A DNA stretch of 64,000 bases. Origin: Larix kaempferi. Lineage: Eukaryota > Streptophyta > Pinopsida > Pinales > Pinaceae. The notes under the pieces were generated by a model. That model saw only the letters and a list, made by a program, of their open reading frames with translations. It ran no database searches and had not been told where the DNA came from. The stretch is from positions 23,828,001 to 23,892,000 of the forward strand of contig BSBM01000047.1 of NCBI GenBank assembly GCA_027924585.1, in the 5' to 3' direction. The translations under genes and the position numbers were made by a program. This document shows positions 23,501-34,299 of this stretch, piece after piece; the first letter of the stretch is position 1, and each line of letters opens with the position of its first letter.

Positions 23501-26500
23501 TGGCCTTGGTTCTATTGAAGGGGATCTCTACATTTAGAGGAAAATGGAAGGGGATCTCTACACATTTAAATGAATTGGTCAACCTCTAAATGTACAGATC
23601 CCCTTCAAATTTTCCTTTTACTATTAGCCATTCATGTACCATAACTGATTTGAGGAGCTATAACCACAATTGATATTGATAATTTTGAAGGCCATTTCAG
23701 CATGAACATGAAGCATGTCTTATCAGTGTTTTTGTGAGCCACATCCACATGTCCATATCATCAGTTAATAAAGTGGTTTTCTTGAAGTCTATGGCAGGAA
23801 AAATCATAAAATAACATGTGAGTGTAGTGAACAGCAATGCAGCACATAAGGATAAATTAGACCTTGACTGTAATGTTAGTTCAAGTGGAAGCATTGAGAT
23901 CAGACCCTGATAGATCAGAGTTTGAGATAAGAGCTGGACATAAGGATAGAACAACCCTTGACCAGGAATGGGGTTTACGTTTTTAGACTTTAGGTGTTTA
24001 GGGTTTTGGAAGTTTTTTTGGGGATTAGTGGGTCACAAAAGCAGTGGAAGTTTCAGGATCCTTTTCAAAATTTCTGGATCTGTTTCATTTTCCACAGGAT
24101 CTGCTTCACAGGCTTAGGATCTGTTTCCTTCTCCAGGGGATCCATTTTCATGATGGATTTTAGTGGATCCAGATCTCTATTGATCTGCAGATCCTATATG
24201 CTGAAGTGGTGGATCTGGTGGCAACACAGACAGATCTCTAAGCTGGGATACTAGCTTGCTTGTGTGGGGATGCAGAAAATATAGTTCTTGAATGTATGTT
24301 TTGCAGGATGATAGGATACGGGGTTGGCTAGCTTAGTCACAAGGTTTGAGTCCGTTCCAAGTTCATGCCCTCTATTTGAGGTCAACATATGTTAGTTTTT
24401 CCTGTTTTTTTAATGTAGCCAAGACCTTGCAAAGTTCTTTTAGAGAGTTTATTTTGTTTTATTATGCAAATTGTTTTTTAAATCTCCATTTTGGTTTTCA
24501 GATTGCTTCTGAAGTTCTCTTTTGGTGAATAATTTTGTATCTATTTTCTGGACAGGAATGGCACAGTTTGTCCAAAATTTTGCAGAGCCAGGAGATACTG
24601 AGTATGCTCCTCCGGTTCCACATGTTGAAACTCCGGTATATTTTATCATTCTCTGGCTTTTATTTCTTTAGACAATAGTATTAAAGGATTCTTGAATTTG
24701 TGTAATGGGCTAAATATTGCATTCAATATTTTCAACAGGGTTAATTTCCATCTTCTGACTTTGTAAATAAGGTCAAAGCATATATATATACATTCAATAC
24801 TAGCCCTCTTAAGAATCTATATATATATATATATAGATTCTTAAGAGGGCTAGTATTTTTTTGTTAGTTTCCTGAATTTGGCAATAACATGGAGTCTAAT
24901 TACAAGAATTTCAAAGGAAGAAGAAAGGAATTATATGAGACATTTTGTATGATTTTCATGACCTTGACTAATATTGAAGGTTCCAACACTTTAATCAGTG
25001 AAGTGGTTATCCCAGGAAGGGTTTCAAAAATAAATATTGGATTTCTTAGAAGTTCAATATTTTGCCATGATTGCATCAATGAAGAAAGGAGCCTACGGTA
25101 AAATAGTTAGGGTTGTTTCTTGTAGAATTTATTTTCTACATAATTCTAGGAACATCATATAACATCTGAGGCAGACAGAATCAGAATTATAAAACATGAT
25201 CTAGTGTTCTGATCTCAGTTACATGATGGAAGCATTCAATTATAAGTTCTGCTATGTTTACTTGGTGAGTAAGAACAGCTATTAATTGTCACAGGTTGTA
25301 ATCTTGCTGTGATGTTAATTTATTTGACTAGCTTACTTGAAGCTTTGGGGAGAAATAATAGCCAGCATGAAGTCAAAATAGTCACATTGCAGCAGCTGTT
25401 GATCCCTGTTTCCATATCCCTATTATATGTCACATTATTAATAATAGCCAGCATGAAGTCAAATAGTCACATTGCAGCAGCTGTTGATCCATGTTTCCAT
25501 ATCCCATAATATGTCACATTATTTTGAGTGATCAAAATATTTGATTACAAGATTTTCTAAGTTTTCTTGGCGTTTAAGCACAGCTATTAATTGCTACAGG
25601 TTGCAATTTTTTCTGCGATGTCATTTTATTTCTTGCAGCTTTGTGGATAAATAGCTGCCAGCATGAAGTAAATCTAAATACAATTTCAGCAGCGGTTGAT
25701 TCCTTTTCCCATATCCTACTTTATTCAGTCATTATTTTGGGTGATTTTGACAACACCCATTAAATAAGGTGGTAAGGAAATTTGTTGTATCTTAATCTGC
25801 TCTTTGTTCATATGAGTTTTATTTATATTATTGAATTCTTTTCTACCATTTAGAAAAAGGATTTATGTTAGGCAGTTACTGCACCAGTGTGTGTAAACAG
25901 ATTAACGAGTCTGAATGGTTGTTAGGGCCTGCCTCACTTCTCATCATACCATATAGCGTTGTTGAGGGCAATTATCTAGGGTAGACTGTGGTGACTGAAA
26001 TTAGATTTTAATCTAGAAGGTGAACATTAATAAGTAGAAGAAATGAACCAACACTGTATTTTAAGGTGCATTTTTCGTAGCTAATTTGAAATGATGCCTT
26101 GAAATAGAGAATGAGGATGCAATAGAAACAATAGATATCTGGAAAATAATTAATAACAGAGTTTTCTAGACAGTAAACCATAGAATAATCTAATGTTTTT
26201 GGTGTCAAATTACATTTCTGTGTCTGACTCTGAATGATGAATCTGATTAATGTGTAAATCTTTTATTTCAGATCTTAGTTACTAAATCTATTGTAGAGAT
26301 TTGATAAGATATCTGTCTACAAACATTTTTTTTGTCCATCCACAGCACTTTTTAAGGCTTTTTAAAAATTCTGTTACCTGTAGTGTTCTTGAGTTTAGCA
26401 TATCTCAAGAAGTTTGATGATTACCTCACTACATGGCATTCAATTTGAATGCAGTATTAATGTAGGTATACTTGGAATGATAACATGGTGGCTATGGAAA

Positions 26501-29500
26501 AATAAAGTGCAAAAAATCAACTATAATAGCAATGGAGATGGATTTGAACAGTAAATATAAATTCCAAGAAAGTAATAGTTGTTTGCATGCATCTGCATGA
26601 ATGAGCATTTCCAAGCCTTCAATATGATTCCAAATAAATGCTTGTGCTAAGTTGCACTGAAATGGATATGGAGAGGACATGTCAAAATTTCAGAAAAGGC
26701 TGGATATAGCATGGATCAACACAACTTCTATTACTGATCTCCCAAAGAAGATTAGGATCATCTTTTGGGATTAGATGTGGGTTTCTTTGACTGGTGTTTC
26801 ATTCCCTTCTGGTAGGCATTTCCGGTAACAGTGTTTGTGAGTTGTTCTCCTCTCTATCTTCCCTAGTATTTAACATGATACAATGTGCTTATTGCCATTG
26901 CATGATGCACATTCTCACGACATCATAATTGGAAATCTCAAGGAACCATACTTCTCTTGCAAGTGTAGGAACCTTGGCAAATCTGTATGATCGTCAAAAC
27001 ATCTTTTTCAGGGCATTATTCTCATAATGATGGAAGTTATCTGTTGGGTCACCATGAAACGCAGTTTCTCATAATTCAGTTAAATATGGTGGATACATTT
27101 TTAGATGTTGTGGATATCTTCATTGTTTGCGTTCATTTATATTTTTCTGTTTTAAGAAGCCTATACTTGCTGTCTATTTCTGACCTGGTTACCCTTGTGC
27201 AGTTTAATGTTATGGATCTGCATCCTGCTCTATTGGTATTATCCACTAATCATTCTTTAGTTTTTGGTCTTGTCTTAGGAGACTATTCCCCATATTCCCC
27301 AACACTTTTCCTCCATATTGCCAATTTTAGGGGGTGAGGCTTGTTCATATTTGCAGAGACCCAGTGATGCATGTTAAGTTCTTTCAGTTGTTGGATTTGT
27401 GCTATGTGTGTCCTGGTGAATCTATTAATTAGATACTAATGGCTGTAAATCTATGTTACCGGATCCACCACCTCAGTGTGTAGGATCCACGGATCCGTGG
27501 ATCTGATACGTATCTGGATTGGATCCGCCTAGGTTCCTTTGTGGAAACGGATCCCCTCCGGAAGGAAACGTATCCTGGTCCCATGAAACGGATCCTGTGA
27601 AAAATCAAACAATTCCTGAAATTTTCAAATGGATCCTGAAACTTCCAGTGCTTCTATGACCCATTGATCCCCCCCAAAAAATTGTTTTTTAATGAAAAAC
27701 ATAAAACCCCTAAACACCTAATATGGTTAAAAGCCTAAATCCCATTCCTGTTCAAGGTCTGATCTATCCTTATGTCAAGATCTGCTGTTGAACTCTGATA
27801 CATCAATATCAAGGTCTGCTCTCAATGTTTTTATTTGATTGATCTTTATGGTTAAGGTCTGCTATCAAGGGCAGATCTATCTTTATGTGCTATGTTGTTG
27901 CTCACTTCACCTACACTGTTATGTAGTCTTGCCACAGCCTTCAAGAAAACCACTTTATTCCCTCCTGATAGGGACCTGTGGATGTGGCTCACAAAAACAC
28001 TGTTGTGCCCTGCTTCAAATTCATGCTGAAATGGTTTTTAAAATTATCAATACTAATCATGGTTACAACTCATCAAATTATCAGTTATGGTACAAGAACT
28101 CTCTTTTTTGGCAATAACTTATAGTTATACTCTTGTGTTTCCTGAATAGTTTTGTTTCGTCACTCTATTTTTTATTTATTATAAAAATATTTTTATATTT
28201 TTTTGTACTTGATGTTTCTCTGCCGTATCCAGATCCCAGGTTTTAAAAAATCTGGCGAATCCGTATCCGTATCCGTATCTGGATCCGGATCTGTATCCGT
28301 ATCTTGGTAACTTAGCTCAGCTGTAAAACAGTAAATGTGATTTTGGCAACTGAAAGAGTCTTTACTGATGCAAACGCTGGCATCAGCAAAAATTTCTGTG
28401 ATTCGTGAACTTGGGACATCAGAAAAATTGGCAAATTTGAAAAACCACAAAATACCTGTGTTGAGATGTGGCAATATTACTGAGGTGCATACCATCCTTT
28501 CGATGACAATGGACTATAGTATCGATGAATCAGAGTGCTTGTGCTAAAACATGGATTCTTTTTTAAATAGGTTGAGGTACAGTTGGCTATCTAGATTATC
28601 ATGCGATCTGCCTAAAAGCTTGTATGCCTGTTAATATTCTTCTATTATTTTATGTCATTTATTCAGTAATAACTCTCAAGTCTTGTTACATTAGACTTGT
28701 GATTAGCTTTGGAATTGCAATTTTATTTAGTTGTAATAATTTGAATAATCTAGGAATTGACTATCATTATAACTGAGTATATTTTAGTTAGTTTTGAAGC
28801 TTATTTTGTGTTCTATTGAGCTGCTGTTCTTTGCTTAATGGTATTTTTGTTAAGTGGCCTGATCTGAGGTGTTTTTAACTTTTGAAATGACATAATAGCA
28901 TTATAGCTTTAATTTGAAATAGGTTGGACTTTGTATATCTGAGTATACAGCTATTTACTGGGTCAAAAAGATACTGGAATTTTCAGTTGTTTCTTTTGAA
29001 AATCATCGTATTTTTTTCTTGTATTTATTCTATCGGACAGACTCAAAGGAGGGCAAGAATACATAGGCTTCGATTGGAGAAAGGTGCTGAAAAGGCAGCA
29101 AAGGAGCTTGAGAAATGTAATATACATTTTTTTTAACACAAATTGCAAATGTTGGTAGGTTCCATGTTATGATATGAAGCAATATGGCCTAAATTCTTTT
29201 GGTGCCATTTATTTGGACGCTGTGAAGTTAAGTGGTATTCATTACTGGTTTATCATTTATGTGAAGTGGTCACGTTTCACGTTTAATTTTTTCTAATATG
29301 CTAAGGAGATTAATGAATGGTACCTGTAGAAGTCCTTTAACATTGTAATGATTGATGTAGATGATCCTAGCAAAGATCCAAATATGTCAGGAGACCCCTA
29401 TAAGACACTGTTCGTTGCAAGACTGGTAATTGCCTTTGTACTTGTTTACCTAGTTTGTTTCAATATATGAATGTCCATCTGCGCCCATTTAGATCTAGTG

Positions 29501-31554
29501 GCTATGTTGTGGCTGCTTTTGATATACTTGCTATAAGAAATGCTATATTTGGCTTTTCTACAATTCAACTCAACCAGCTTACTTTGTGCATTTATGCAGA
29601 GCTATGAGACAACGGAGCATAAAATCAAGAGAGAATTTGAGGTCTATGGGCCAATCAAGCGGGTAGGTATTTTAGAGCAATCCCCAAAGGGGCCTAGACT
29701 TGTTGCTCTTGGGTAAGAGTTCTTGCTGGATCATGTTTACCTGCCAGGTTTTGCACTATACATGATACTTCTGTTTAGTTGTATTGTATTGCTCTCGAAC
29801 TGTTCTTCATCACTCATTCCTAGACTCTGTTCCTCATGCTTAGAATTGGAGCATATGAAAGTTTGTATTTATTGGCGACTTGGGTACGTTGCATTGAAAG
29901 TTTTCTTTCTTACATGATATTTTCATTCAAGATAAATGTTGACCAAAGTTGACTTTCCACATTAGTCACCATGTATTATTCTAAAATTCCATTTAAGCAT
30001 TTAGTTTATTTAAGTATATCATCCTTGGTAAGGGGGAAGGTTCCATTATCTTTTGGTAAGTCAGCCACCTGCATGCTTTTATTCTGCCAACACAATTGCC
30101 ATGATGGTGGTGCATTCCCAGTTGAAATTGCGTGGCGAAGCTGTACACCTCAAAGGTGAGCACGGCCAGTGAGGCATAGTGCCTGTCTGCCGTGCCAGTT
30201 TAGGTTTAGAAGTTTGAAATATTGTAGGCTGTAAGTTTGAGTGCTGCTCTGTGTAGGTGCTTCTCGCTAGATAGTCTCAGCAAAAATGCATAGTAATAGC
30301 ATGCTATAATTTGCTATTTTTGTGTTGTGTGCTATATTCAGGTCCGTCTGGTCAATGACAATGTTACAAACAAGCCAAGAGGTTATGCATATGTGGAGTA
30401 TATGCACACACGTGATATGAAAAGTATGTATCTTGTAACACAAATTTCCAAATCTGTATCTTGTAACACAATTTTCCAAATCTGTTTTTTATAACACAAT
30501 TTTCCAAATCTGTGTTTTATAACATGCTATTCATTTCTCTCTCTCTATATATTTTTGATTTTTGTTAAAATCATTATTGAATCGTTTCTCTCCAAGTTCA
30601 TGACAATTGGTTTGCGACACATTTTATTTTGCAGCTGCGTACAAGCAAGCTGATGGTCGCAAGATAGACAATAAGAGAGTGCTTGTGGATGTTGAGCGTG
30701 GAAGAACTGTTCCAAATTGGCGGCCTCGAAGACTGGGTGGTGGCTTGGGATCTACGAGGGTTGGTGGTGAAGAAGTCAACCAAAAGTACTCTGGACGGTA
30801 GGTGACATTTGCTTTTGCACGAGGATGATTTGTTTTGAAGGTTGATTTTCCTGACAGATTTAATTCCTCGGACAAAGCTTGATGGTTGTTTGTCCACTAT
30901 AACAGAGAACCTCAGCTACTTTCAGCTGGACAACCACGGATAGATGAACCAAAGATCAGAGAAGAGCGACATGATGATCGGTAATTCTGATTTTTATTTT
31001 TTCCAGTAGTTGATTTTCTTGTGATGATTCAATTCATGCTCTAGTTTCTTTTTGGTTTTGGCAGTGAAAGGGACAATGAATCACGTGATCGGGATCGGGA
31101 CAAGAAAGAGAGGGAACGAGAACCTGAACGATTACATGAACGATCACATGAGCGATCCCTTGAGCGATCACATGAGCGTAGCCGTGGTAGGGATCGAGAT
31201 CGAAACTATGATCATGATCGTGATCGTGACCTTGTAAGAGATCATGATAGATATCATAGAGATCGGGATAGAGATCGTGAAAGGGACAAGGACAGAGGTG
31301 AAAGGGACAAGGACAGAGATGAAAGGGACAAGGACAGAGGTGAAAGGGAAAAGGACAGAGATGAAAGGGACAAGGGCAGAGGTGAAAGGGACAAGGACAG
31401 AGATGAAAGGGACAAGGACAGAGAGCGTGGTCGTGGTCGTGATCGCGATCGCCATCGCCATCGTGATCGGGAACGCGATCACCCTCGTGACAGAGAAAGA
31501 GAGAAAGGGCACATAGAACGATCTCATTCACGTGATTATGAGCGGGAGAGGTGA
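20508..31554 (+). CDS. U1-70K: U1 small nuclear ribonucleoprotein 70 kDa protein
   Basis: This nuclear splicing factor binds stem-loop I of U1 snRNA and helps U1 snRNP select 5' splice sites. The ten coding exons are 20508-20606, 22941-23055, 24556-24635, 29041-29116, 29361-29425, 29600-29662, 30342-30423, 30635-30797, 30906-30980 and 31065-31554. They total 1308 nt, so 435 aa plus stop. All introns are GT-AG and all phases join. The start has good context (GCCGCAATGGGG), and [20 protein letters not shown] matches plant orthologues. The N-terminal segment contains [13 protein letters not shown] (49-61), followed by FAEPGD and [13 protein letters not shown]. The RRM has RNP2 LFVARL (140-145) and RNP1 RGYAYVEY (179-186), then [20 protein letters not shown]. 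Residues 273-435 are an RD/RE-rich tail with seven heptads at 345-393. The length is near the 427-437 aa known for Arabidopsis and human. The TGA overlaps a possible donor (AG|GTGAAC at 31550/31551), so a longer C-terminus by splicing is possible. Confidence 0.95.
20607..22940 (+). other. U1-70K intron 1
   Basis: A 2334-bp intron, GTATGA to TTATGTGCAG. It contains a 59-bp direct duplication (TTTAGTAGATTAGATAGACG at about 21112 and 21171) and, on the minus strand, a LINE RNase H remnant at about 22110-22570. The minus frame at 21657-22115 has no family that I recognise and could be a further part of the same LINE. Confidence 0.85.
22110..22570 (-). mobile_element. LINE RNase H remnant in U1-70K intron 1
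   Basis: On the minus strand the sequence reads [52 protein letters not shown]. This is the plant LINE RNase H-like pattern FDGA, NNQAEM, IEGDS. The usual catalytic Glu after NNQA is Met and stops interrupt the frame, so it is dead. It is antisense to U1-70K. Confidence 0.75.
23270..23634. repeat. inverted and tandem repeat cluster in U1-70K intron 2
   Basis: A perfect 29-bp inverted repeat pairs 23290-23318 with 23335-23363 (CCTCTAAATGTAGAGATCCC against its complement) around a 16-bp loop. The right arm belongs to a 30-bp tandem unit (23341-23370, 23371-23400, partial third). A second copy of the arrangement with the same flanking CCATTCATGTACCATAACTG text follows to about 23634. Confidence 0.9.
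23635..24230 (+). repeat. dispersed repeat copy A, intron 2 of U1-70K
   Basis: About 600 bp whose reverse complement matches 27450-28094 in intron 3 over most of its length. Shared landmarks are TGTACCATAACTGAT, CATTTCAGCATGAA, GTGTTTTTGTGAGCCACATC, GTGGAAGTTTCAGGATCC and GTGGTGGATC. It is rich in GGATCC/GGATCT words. No protein is recognised, so the transposon class is unknown. Confidence 0.85.
24796..24857. repeat. perfect 62-bp palindrome in U1-70K intron 3
   Basis: The left half, AATACTAGCCCTCTTAAGAA onwards, pairs base for base with the right half ending GAGGGCTAGTATT around a central (TA)n. It begins 160 nt downstream of exon 3. In RNA it would form a 31-bp hairpin with almost no loop. 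Confidence 0.95.
25270..25740. repeat. about 70-bp and longer direct repeats in intron 3
   Basis: The block AATAATAGCCAGCATGAAGT through GTTGATCC(C/A)TGTTTCC occurs at about 25356 and 25440. A more diverged third copy is at about 25650, where GCTGCCAGCATGAAGT is followed by CAGCAGCGGTTGATTCC. Each is preceded by variants of ATTGCTACAGGTTGCAAT. Confidence 0.8.
27450..28094 (-). repeat. dispersed repeat copy B, intron 3 of U1-70K, inverted to copy A
   Basis: The reverse complement aligns with 23635-24230 in the same order of landmarks. The two copies lie on either side of exon 3 (24556-24635) in opposite orientation, about 3.2 kb apart. A further block of GTATCC/GGATCC words follows at about 28230-28310. 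Confidence 0.85.
29663..30341 (+). other. U1-70K intron 6, candidate regulated intron
   Basis: A 679-bp intron that splits the RRM between RNP2 and RNP1. Retention would add 17 codons and end at TAA 29714-29716, giving a protein cut before RNP1. A second donor-like site, GG|GTAAGAGT, lies at 29712/29713 and fits the U1 consensus better than the used GTAGGT. A GC-rich nested hairpin sits at 30160-30195 (GCACGGC with GCCGTGC, inner AGGC with GCCT). In Arabidopsis one U1-70K intron is known to be alternatively included; equivalence to this one is inferred. Confidence 0.6.
30426..30522. repeat. about 28-bp tandem repeat in U1-70K intron 7
   Basis: Three to four units of (TATCTTG/TTTTTTA)TAACACAA(A/T)TTTCCAAATCTG start within 5 nt of the exon 7 donor and fill nearly half of the 211-bp intron. 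Confidence 0.85.
31279..31425 (+). repeat. 21-bp coding minisatellite in U1-70K exon 10
   Basis: Seven exact-length units of GAAAGGGACAAGGACAGA plus an alternating GGT or GAT codon (the last is GAG) encode ERDKDR(G/D) heptads, residues 345-393. Alternation of GGT and GAT makes a 42-bp higher-order unit, pointing to recent dimer amplification. The unit is a multiple of 3, so copy-number change keeps the frame. Confidence 0.97.
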
Positions 31555-32609
31555 ACGGCATCACAAAGGTTTTAAACCATAGGTAAAAAGGGTGAGAACT
31601 TATTATTCTTTTACAGCATTTTATTTTTACCACAAACAATGAGAATATGACAAGACACCATTTCTAGGCATTATTGGAACCCATAGTGGCTTTCATAGAA
31701 GTTTTTACAGAGGTTAGTTGACATAGAATTTGCATAACGTGGCATATAGGTTTTGGGGGAGTAGTTCAGAGCTGATGCTAAATGTTTATCGCCAATATTT
31801 ATCTATTGGTGCAATGCTGTGCTCCGTCAATGTTCTCTTTCTATGCAATTGGTTTGAATGTTATGATTAATAGGGAGTTGTTGATTAGCCTTTTAAAATT
31901 ATATGTGCCTTTCACATGAAAGCTTATATGTGCCTTATCCTTTCAATGTTCTCTTCCCCATTTTCCTGGTAATCTAACTTACAATTCACATGAAAGCTTA
32001 TATGTGCCTTATCCTTCTGGATATATTACCATGATTACAGTCTTCTTTCATTTGTTGTATCTGCCATAACTCTGAATTCACTGTTTCTGGAAGTCATACT
32101 AAACCAAACAGGAGGATGAATATTCTGTTAGTATGTTTATGGCTGGCAATTAATAAACTATATGCGTAATAGGAGGGAACTTTAGAACTTTTAGCTGGCT
32201 CTCTGGCTATCTGTTCTGGGGCTAGGAGTGTTGGGCGGGAACATCATAGATAATGTGTATTTAAAAAAATGAGCTCTATGAATTTGAACTTCTGGTTTGC
32301 TATCATTGAAATCGATTAGATAACTTTTGTCAAAATTGACTTTCTATTGAAAATATTGATAAAATTGTTGTTTTAAATTAAAAATGGATTCAGAATCTTG
32401 GAATATTCTTATTGTAGCTGCGCATTTGTTATATGCAATTTTACATTTAGTATTTGGTATCTGCACTTTTATTAATCCAAAATGATTAGTAAAAGTTCCG
32501 GTAAAAATAAAATATCGCAATTCGCCTAAAAATTATACCATGTTTCGTTGGTATGGATCTAACTACAAGGTAAGTGTGTGTGGTTTTGATCTAAATTAAA
32601 ATATTAATC
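31555..32609 (+). other. U1-70K 3' region
   Basis: Probably 3'UTR followed by spacer. A polyadenylation-like AATAAA lies at about 32152. A duplicated segment CACATGAAAGCTTATATGTG plus CCTTATCC occurs at about 31913 and 31989. A further exon reached from the donor at 31551 cannot be excluded. Confidence 0.45.
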
Positions 32610-33125
32610 CACTTTCCCAGTGAAATGGATTTGAAATCTGATTTTTAAAATCGTACTAACAAATTGCATTCCCAGTAGAATGGATTTGAAATCTAAGTTT
32701 AATATTATGCTTTGGCCTTTCCCAGTGAAACGGATGGGAAAAATTCTGATTTTAATATTGTGCTTGAGCGGTTGGGGTGGAGATGTAAATTCAAAATATT
32801 AATACCCTTGCCCAGGGAAATTTATATGAAATCTGATTTTAATATTGTGCTTGAGCGGTTGGGGTGGAGATGTAAATTCAAAAAATTAATACCCTTGCCC
32901 AGGGAAATTTATATGAAATCTGATTTTAATATTGTACTTGGGATGGTCAGTTGGGGAGAGGATTAAATTAAAAAATCCACTTTTTCCCAGTGAAATGGAT
33001 ATGAAATCTGATTTTAATATTGTACTTGGGATGGTCAGTTGGGGAGAGGATTAAATTAAAAAATCCACACTTTCCCAGTGAAATGGATATAAATCTGATT
33101 TTAATGATGTATTTTGGCGGTTGGC
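32610..33125. repeat. 87-88 bp minisatellite array
   Basis: Five to six units contain CCCAG(T/G)GAAAT(G/T)GATATGAAATCTGATT and TTAATATTGT(G/A)CTTG. The best pairs start at 32761 and 32848 (period 87) and at about 32936 and 33025 (about 88). Two unit subtypes are present: GAGCGGTTGGGGTGGAGATG and GGGATGGTCAGTTGGGGAGA. It starts about 1 kb past the U1-70K stop. Confidence 0.85.
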
Positions 33126-34299
33126 GAGAGAGGACCGTTCCTTGAAGGGGAAGGAAAGAGAGCAGAGCAGAGTGTTAATGGTATGGGAGGGTGCTGTGAA
33201 GTTGTATTAATGGAAAGGGAGTTGTTGCTGATGTGCCATTTCGTTATTGACTCGGTCAAAAGGTGATGGTAGAGATTAAAAATATTTGCGAAATCCAATG
33301 TAGAGAGGAGCGTTGGTAGTTGGAGAAGCGGAGTGCAAATTAGGCTGGGATTGGTGGTGATTGTTATAGCAGATATGTGCAGGAGTGCTGAGTAGAGAAG
33401 ATCGAACCCAGTACATATTTGTTTAGGGAGCATAGCATAATGGTTTGGGGACAGTTTGTTTGAGTGTTTTGTTTTTTGTTTGGGTTAATTGGAGTCTAGT
33501 ATAGTAATGATTTTGTGTTATACCTTTTTTATTAAGTATATTGGGATTATTTACAACTGATTGTTTTTTTTATGATTTTGTATTATATATATTGGGATTG
33601 TTGTTAGTAAAGGATTTTGTTTTTATTTGTGGGAAGTATTTTAGAAGGGTATTTGTATTGTGTTAGTTATTAGTCAGGGCATTTTAATAGATAATTTTAA
33701 AATTAGATTAAATAGGATTTTAATAATTTATTTTTATTGAAATTTCTTCTGATTTGTACTACAATTTTCATACTATTATAAAGAAATCTTTTTTAATAAT
33801 ATCTTTGGAATACTTGAAATTCATAATTATGAGATTTTATAATTAAATTTATAATTTATATTACAAATTTAAATTTAGTTTTTTTAAATAATAAAATTTT
33901 ATAAATTAATTTACATAATATTTAAAAAATTATTTAGAATGAAAATTATGGTTATCATTTATGAAAATATATAATATTGTAAAAATAAAAAGAAATTAAA
34001 ATATTTTTGTGCCATAGTGATAGGGAACTAGATGTGATTATATTTTCTAAGTTATTTTTTATTTGAAAGGCCTATATCTTAGATGTTATGGATAGATGTT
34101 ATGGATAGTGATTAAATTTAAAGGGTGTCTATTTTTAGAAAGACTATATCCATCTTACCCTTCAACTTAGAGATGTAAATAGAGATGTAAAAACTATTGT
34201 ATTTATACTGACAAGAAAGATTTGAAAAACAATGTTGGTTTTATGGTTTACATCTTAATAAAAATCTATACGAGTATAAGCAAATGGAAAAAACTACAC
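33126..34299. other. AT-rich interval, no feature seen
   Basis: The minus frame at 33101-33433 has no recognisable domain. The rest is AT-rich and low in complexity. Confidence 0.4.

Noticed and set aside
24508-24649. Minus-strand ORF over exon 3
   Set aside because: Shadow of U1-70K exon 3.
29041-29148. Short ORFs on both strands around 28924-29148
   Set aside because: The + strand part is exon 4 of U1-70K preceded by intron sequence, and the minus ORF is its shadow.
31244-31516. + frame with KGTRTE repeats
   Set aside because: It is an out-of-frame reading of U1-70K exon 10; the in-frame reading joins exons 1-9 in phase.
31034-31639. 201-codon minus-strand ORF with HLCPCPF repeats
   Set aside because: It is the antisense of the arginine/aspartate-rich exon 10 minisatellite of U1-70K; the repeats come from the sense coding repeat.
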